Part shown: positions 61,021 through 64,000 of the stretch, in pieces
Layout: each line of letters opens with the position of its first letter
Numbering within the stretch: the first letter of the stretch is position 1
Assembly (NCBI RefSeq): GCF_005771405.1
Contig: NZ_VAUA01000001.1
Coordinates: forward strand, 124,001-188,000
Reading direction: 5' to 3'
Origin: Parasedimentitalea maritima
GTDB taxonomy: Bacteria > Pseudomonadota > Alphaproteobacteria > Rhodobacterales > Rhodobacteraceae
DNA length: 64,000 bases
Program-made: the position numbers and the translations under genes
The notes under the pieces: generated by a model
The model's database searches: none
Told to the model about the DNA's origin: nothing
What the model saw: only the letters and a program-made list of their open reading frames with translations

Positions 61021-61914
61021 TCAAATGGAGGGCGCAATCCAATCCGGTGAAATTCCGCTGGAGGTGATGAACTTTTTCACATCCAGACCTGCAAACAGCC
61101 CGTGATCGCTAATAAGAGCCGCACTCCAACCACGCGCCCGCGCACCTAAGACATCGGTGTGCAAAGTGTCGCCAACCATTGCGATACGCTTGCGTTCGAT
61201 TGTTGGAAGGCGCCGTTCAATGGTCTCGTAAACTGAGGCAAAGGGCTTGCCGTGGAAAATCACCTCGACGCCTAAACGGTCCTGCAAATCATGGGCGAAA
61301 TAACCGGGTTCAAGCGACAGGCCATTTTCGCGAGGGGCCACCAAGTCAGGGTTTGCAACAACTAAGGGTCGTGGCGTCCGGCGCAAGCTGTCATGAAGTA
61401 AGGCCTGACGTTCAGCGCTCCAATCAGCGGCGCTGAGCATCAGGAAGGCCTGAACGCGATCGTAAGCGCGCGGGTCATCCAACAGCGCTTGTGCGTCGAC
61501 GTTCAGATCTTCGGCTTTGAAGGCCGCTGGGGCGATCACGCCCCAAGGCCCATGAGGGTTGACGATGTTGAGATGTGCCTCGCAAACATCACGGCTCGAG
61601 ATGATCTCTTCTGGTGCAAAATCAAACCCCAACCGGACAAATTTGGCCTGAGTTTGGGCACGGGTATAACTGGCAGCATTGGTCAGCACCAACACCTGTT
61701 TTCCCATGTCGCGCAACTGCTGCACCCGATCATGGGCGCCTGCAATGGGGGTTTCTCCAACGTTTAGAACACCAAATGCATCAAACACAAAAACGTCTAC
61801 TTGATCATCCAACTCATGCAGGCCTGCGATCTTCTTACAGGCCCCGGCGTTTGACGCGGCGGGTAAGCGGCAGCGAATTTCCTCGTAGCGATCAAAAGCC
61901 TGATCCGGTGTCAT
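61021..61914 (-). CDS. HAD-IIA hydrolase lacking the second motif I Asp
   Basis: 297 residues. Motif I reads FDAFGVLNVG: the nucleophile Asp is present but the second Asp of DxD is Phe. Motif II is VLVLTNAAS, the Lys region FHGKPF and motif IV MVGDTLHTDVLGA. It belongs to the class IIA group (NagD/pyridoxal phosphatase-like). Loss of the second Asp removes the general acid in ordinary phosphatases, though subgroups with aromatic residues there exist. It overlaps the glycerophosphodiesterase gene by ATGA, so a role with glycerol phosphates is likely. Confidence 0.9.
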   Translation of the reverse strand: MTPDQAFDRYEEIRCRLPAASNAGACKKIAGLHELDDQVDVFVFDAFGVLNVGETPIAGAHDRVQQLRDMGKQVLVLTNAASYTRAQTQAKFVRLGFDFAPEEIISSRDVCEAHLNIVNPHGPWGVIAPAAFKAEDLNVDAQALLDDPRAYDRVQAFLMLSAADWSAERQALLHDSLRRTPRPLVVANPDLVAPRENGLSLEPGYFAHDLQDRLGVEVIFHGKPFASVYETIERRLPTIERKRIAMVGDTLHTDVLGARARGWSAALISDHGLFAGLDVKKFITSSGISPDWIAPSI

Positions 61915-62837
61915 TGCAACTGGTCCTCAAGAGTGTGGGTGTGACCCTGTGCTGACGTCACTTCGTCGCGCAATGCCAGCGCCAGTTTGGGGTCGTCAGT
62001 GATGATGCCATCAACGCCCGACTGTAGCTCAGCACGCAGGAGATCCATGTCGTTGATCGTCCATGTCATTACTTTTAGCCCCTGTTCCTGCGCTTGCACT
62101 AGGCATTCGCGGTCAAGGTCTCGAAAGTGAGGGCTCCAGATCGCCGCGCCTGATTGGCTCAGAAGCTCTGGAAGAGCTGCAAACTCAGGATCAAGACCAT
62201 CCAGCCAGGGTGAGCCGGGGAACAGGGTACCATCCGCGTGCGTGCTGCGGTTGAGAGACAGATGAGAACGGCGCAGCTGCGGATAGTTGCGCGCGGCGGC
62301 TGACAGAATCTGCCAGTTAAAGGCATGCAGATAGCTTTGTTCGACCATGTCATGGCGCTGCAATTCATCAGCAACAATCTGGACAAAGGTATCCGCAGAG
62401 ACTTGGTCACTCGCAGTGGGGCTGTGTTTCAGCTCAACCAGCAACTCGACCTCAGGAGAGTGGTCTTTCACAAGCAACAGGAATTCGGTCAGGGTTGGAA
62501 TGCGGCAGTTGGGTAGGACCGCCTGATGTGGAGTCTTTCGGGCGCTATCACTGCCGGGGCGAATGCCGCCCACATCAAACTGTCGCAATTCCTCAAGCGT
62601 GAGCGCGCTGATAGCCGGGCCCTCATCCTGCAGCCATTCACCTGCACTGTTGCGGGTGGTGTCACCTGACAGGCGAGGGTTGTGAGTGACCACTGGAATG
62701 CCGTCACGGGTCAGCAGCAAATCAAGCTCCAGACCATCGGCCCCTGTGTCTATTGCATACTGAAAACCTTCTAGGGTGTTTTCGGGCAGGGCAACCGGGG
62801 CACCTCGGTGACCAAAAACTTTTGGCATTGCGGTCAT
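61911..62837 (-). CDS. ugpQ: Glycerophosphodiester phosphodiesterase
   Basis: 308 residues of the GDPD TIM barrel. Catalytic His residues are in VFGHRGAP and VVTHNPRLSG, metal Glu/Asp in LPENTLEGF and GADGLELDLLLT. No signal peptide, so it is cytoplasmic and uses imported diesters. It releases glycerol-3-phosphate and an alcohol. ATGA overlaps link it to ugpC and the HAD gene. Confidence 0.95.
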   Translation of the reverse strand: MTAMPKVFGHRGAPVALPENTLEGFQYAIDTGADGLELDLLLTRDGIPVVTHNPRLSGDTTRNSAGEWLQDEGPAISALTLEELRQFDVGGIRPGSDSARKTPHQAVLPNCRIPTLTEFLLLVKDHSPEVELLVELKHSPTASDQVSADTFVQIVADELQRHDMVEQSYLHAFNWQILSAAARNYPQLRRSHLSLNRSTHADGTLFPGSPWLDGLDPEFAALPELLSQSGAAIWSPHFRDLDRECLVQAQEQGLKVMTWTINDMDLLRAELQSGVDGIITDDPKLALALRDEVTSAQGHTHTLEDQLQ

Positions 62838-63925
62838 TGGTTGTCCCAGTTCAATCGCTGACCGGTGGTGCCGTCAAATAGATGGATCTGATCCCGACCA
62901 CAGCTAAGTGCAATACTGTCGCCGCTGTCACGTGCCTGCACGCCGTTTAGGCGAACTGCCAGTGGTGATTGCGAACCGGCAAGGGTTCCATGAACCACAG
63001 TATCAGCCCCTAATTGTTCGATGAACCCAACCGAGAGTTCAATCCGTGTCTCTCCGGCTGTGTTTTGATGCAGATGCTCGGGGCGGATGCCGATGGCGAT
63101 TTGGTTGCCCGCTGCAGCAGGCAATTCGGCCCCAAAGTCAATCTGGTGACTGCCATTCAGCTGCAAACTGCGGCGGTCAGAGCTGACGGTGCCATCCAAA
63201 ACGTTCATTGATGGGCTGCCGATGAAGTCCGCAACAAAGCGAGAGGCGGGGCGCAGGTAAAGATCCATCGGCGTGCCGATTTGTTCAACCTTGCCGTTGC
63301 TCATGATGATAATCCGATCCGCCAGGCTCATGGCTTCGACTTGATCATGCGTAACGTAAACAAACGTGGCGCCCAGTCGTTTGTGCAGTGCTTTTAGTTC
63401 GGCGCGTAGCTGGGTGCGGAGTTTTGCATCAAGGTTCGACAGAGGTTCGTCGAACAGAAAAACCTTAGGATCGCGAACAATGGCACGACCCATGGCAACC
63501 CGCTGGCGTTGGCCACCAGACAGATTGGCGGGCTTACGATCCAGAAATTCTTCAAGTCGCAGGGTGCGGGCTGCTTCAGCAATGCGTTCTGCGATTTGCG
63601 CTTTGGGTAGGCCTTCGTTTTTCAGGCCATATTCCATGTTTCCGCGGACCGACATATGCGGGTAAAGCGCGTAGTTCTGGAACACCATGGCGATGTCACG
63701 TTCGCCGGGTTCCAGGTCATTTACGCGACGGTCGTCGATTTGTAGATCGCCCGAAGTGATGCCTTCCAGACCGGCGATCATGCGCAGGATTGTGGACTTG
63801 CCACAACCGGATGGACCGACCAGTACGATGAACTCGCCATCGGCAATATCGACGTTGACGTCGGAAACTGCAGTCACACCGCCCGGGTACACTTTGCCCA
63901 GAGAATTGATGCTTAGAGTGGCCAT
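62834..63925 (-). CDS. ugpC: Glycerol-3-phosphate-type ABC transporter ATP-binding protein
   Basis: 363 residues of the MalK/UgpC group. Walker A GPSGCGKST, signature LSGGQRQRVAMGRAI, Walker B FLFDEPLSNLD and switch VTHDQVEAM are complete. The C-terminal OB/TOBE domain (about 240-355) may bind regulators. It follows the permease gene directly (TAA then ATG) and overlaps ugpQ. Import of glycerol-3-phosphate or its diesters is inferred from the neighbouring phosphodiesterase. Confidence 0.94.
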   Translation of the reverse strand: MATLSINSLGKVYPGGVTAVSDVNVDIADGEFIVLVGPSGCGKSTILRMIAGLEGITSGDLQIDDRRVNDLEPGERDIAMVFQNYALYPHMSVRGNMEYGLKNEGLPKAQIAERIAEAARTLRLEEFLDRKPANLSGGQRQRVAMGRAIVRDPKVFLFDEPLSNLDAKLRTQLRAELKALHKRLGATFVYVTHDQVEAMSLADRIIIMSNGKVEQIGTPMDLYLRPASRFVADFIGSPSMNVLDGTVSSDRRSLQLNGSHQIDFGAELPAAAGNQIAIGIRPEHLHQNTAGETRIELSVGFIEQLGADTVVHGTLAGSQSPLAVRLNGVQARDSGDSIALSCGRDQIHLFDGTTGQRLNWDNQ

Positions 63926-64000
63926 TTATTTCTCACTTTCCACCAGCCCTTTGACAAAGAGCTTTTGCATTGCAACGACAACGATAACCGGGGGGATCAT
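63926..64000 (-). CDS. ugpE: Carbohydrate/glycerol-phosphate ABC permease, C-terminal end (partial)
   Basis: Only the last 24 residues fall in the window, reading MIPPVIVVVAMQKLFVKGL and a short tail, then TAA. This matches the end of MalG/UgpE-type permeases, where a Q(K/R)xFVKGL stretch is conserved. It is directly upstream of ugpC. Identity rests on this short piece and the context. Confidence 0.8.
   Translation of the reverse strand: MIPPVIVVVAMQKLFVKGLVESEK

Noticed and set aside
1-64000. CRISPR arrays, insertion sequences, prophage or integron
   Set aside because: No regularly spaced repeats of CRISPR type, no transposase, integrase or phage structural genes were found on either strand.

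Overview
The window is 64 kb of alphaproteobacterial chromosome, most likely from a marine member of the Roseobacter group (Rhodobacterales). Supporting this are the families DUF6428, DUF6478, DUF2794 and DUF1203, the order gpmI-envC-ctpA, an MbfA-type iron exporter with an Irr-type palindrome, a homoprotocatechuate operon, and multiple polyamine and glycerol-phosphate ABC systems. Genes are tightly packed with many ATGA or TAATG overlaps. No insertion sequence, prophage, integrase, CRISPR array, rRNA or convincing tRNA was seen. The genus cannot be fixed from the sequence alone.

Layout. 0-6 kb: the 5' part of polA, a small exported protein, a zinc-finger/DUF2459 pair, an ABC-2 type ATPase without a permease, a divergent ArsR/DUF6428 pair with Cys-rich tails and twin operator-like sites, and a decayed alpha/beta hydrolase gene. 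6-19 kb: housekeeping genes (gpmI-envC-ctpA, ada plus a PEP-mutase-family enzyme, a CAAX-type protease, accD, folC, zapE), interrupted by an AT-rich peptidoglycan-binding-domain gene. 19-38 kb: transporters (MFS, DMT, AEC), redox and detoxification enzymes (sthA, S-formylglutathione hydrolase), an MltB-type transglycosylase, MbfA, regulators, a peptidase pair, carbonic anhydrase and asd.

39-48.5 kb holds a DUF4139 protein and a full meta-cleavage operon for homoprotocatechuate (hpaF-E-D-decarboxylase-G-H-I, minus strand), with an hpaR-type regulator divergent from it. An aromatic amino acid decarboxylase gene is fused into this operon by a 4-bp overlap. 48.5-54.2 kb: a glycerate-kinase-like gene, then a phosphonate-monoester-hydrolase-like enzyme, a DeoR-family regulator and a Na/Pi cotransporter. 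This trio looks like a small phosphoester salvage unit, with three phased repeats in its divergent promoter region.

54.5-59.1 kb: a polyamine-type ABC importer. A hairpin terminator separates the binding protein gene from the rest, and the last permease has an unusual seventh membrane segment and a repeat-bearing tail. 59.1-60.2 kb: a structured non-coding stretch and an orphan Imm26-like immunity gene. 60.2-64 kb: the distal end of a ugp-like glycerol-3-phosphate operon (ugpE end, ugpC, glycerophosphodiesterase, HAD-IIA hydrolase, DeoR/GlpR regulator). The most unusual items are the PMH/DeoR/NptA unit, the permease tail, the decarboxylase inside the hpa operon, the Cys-tailed ArsR/DUF6428 pair, the coupled 27-codon ORF before the CAAX protease, and the orphan immunity gene.
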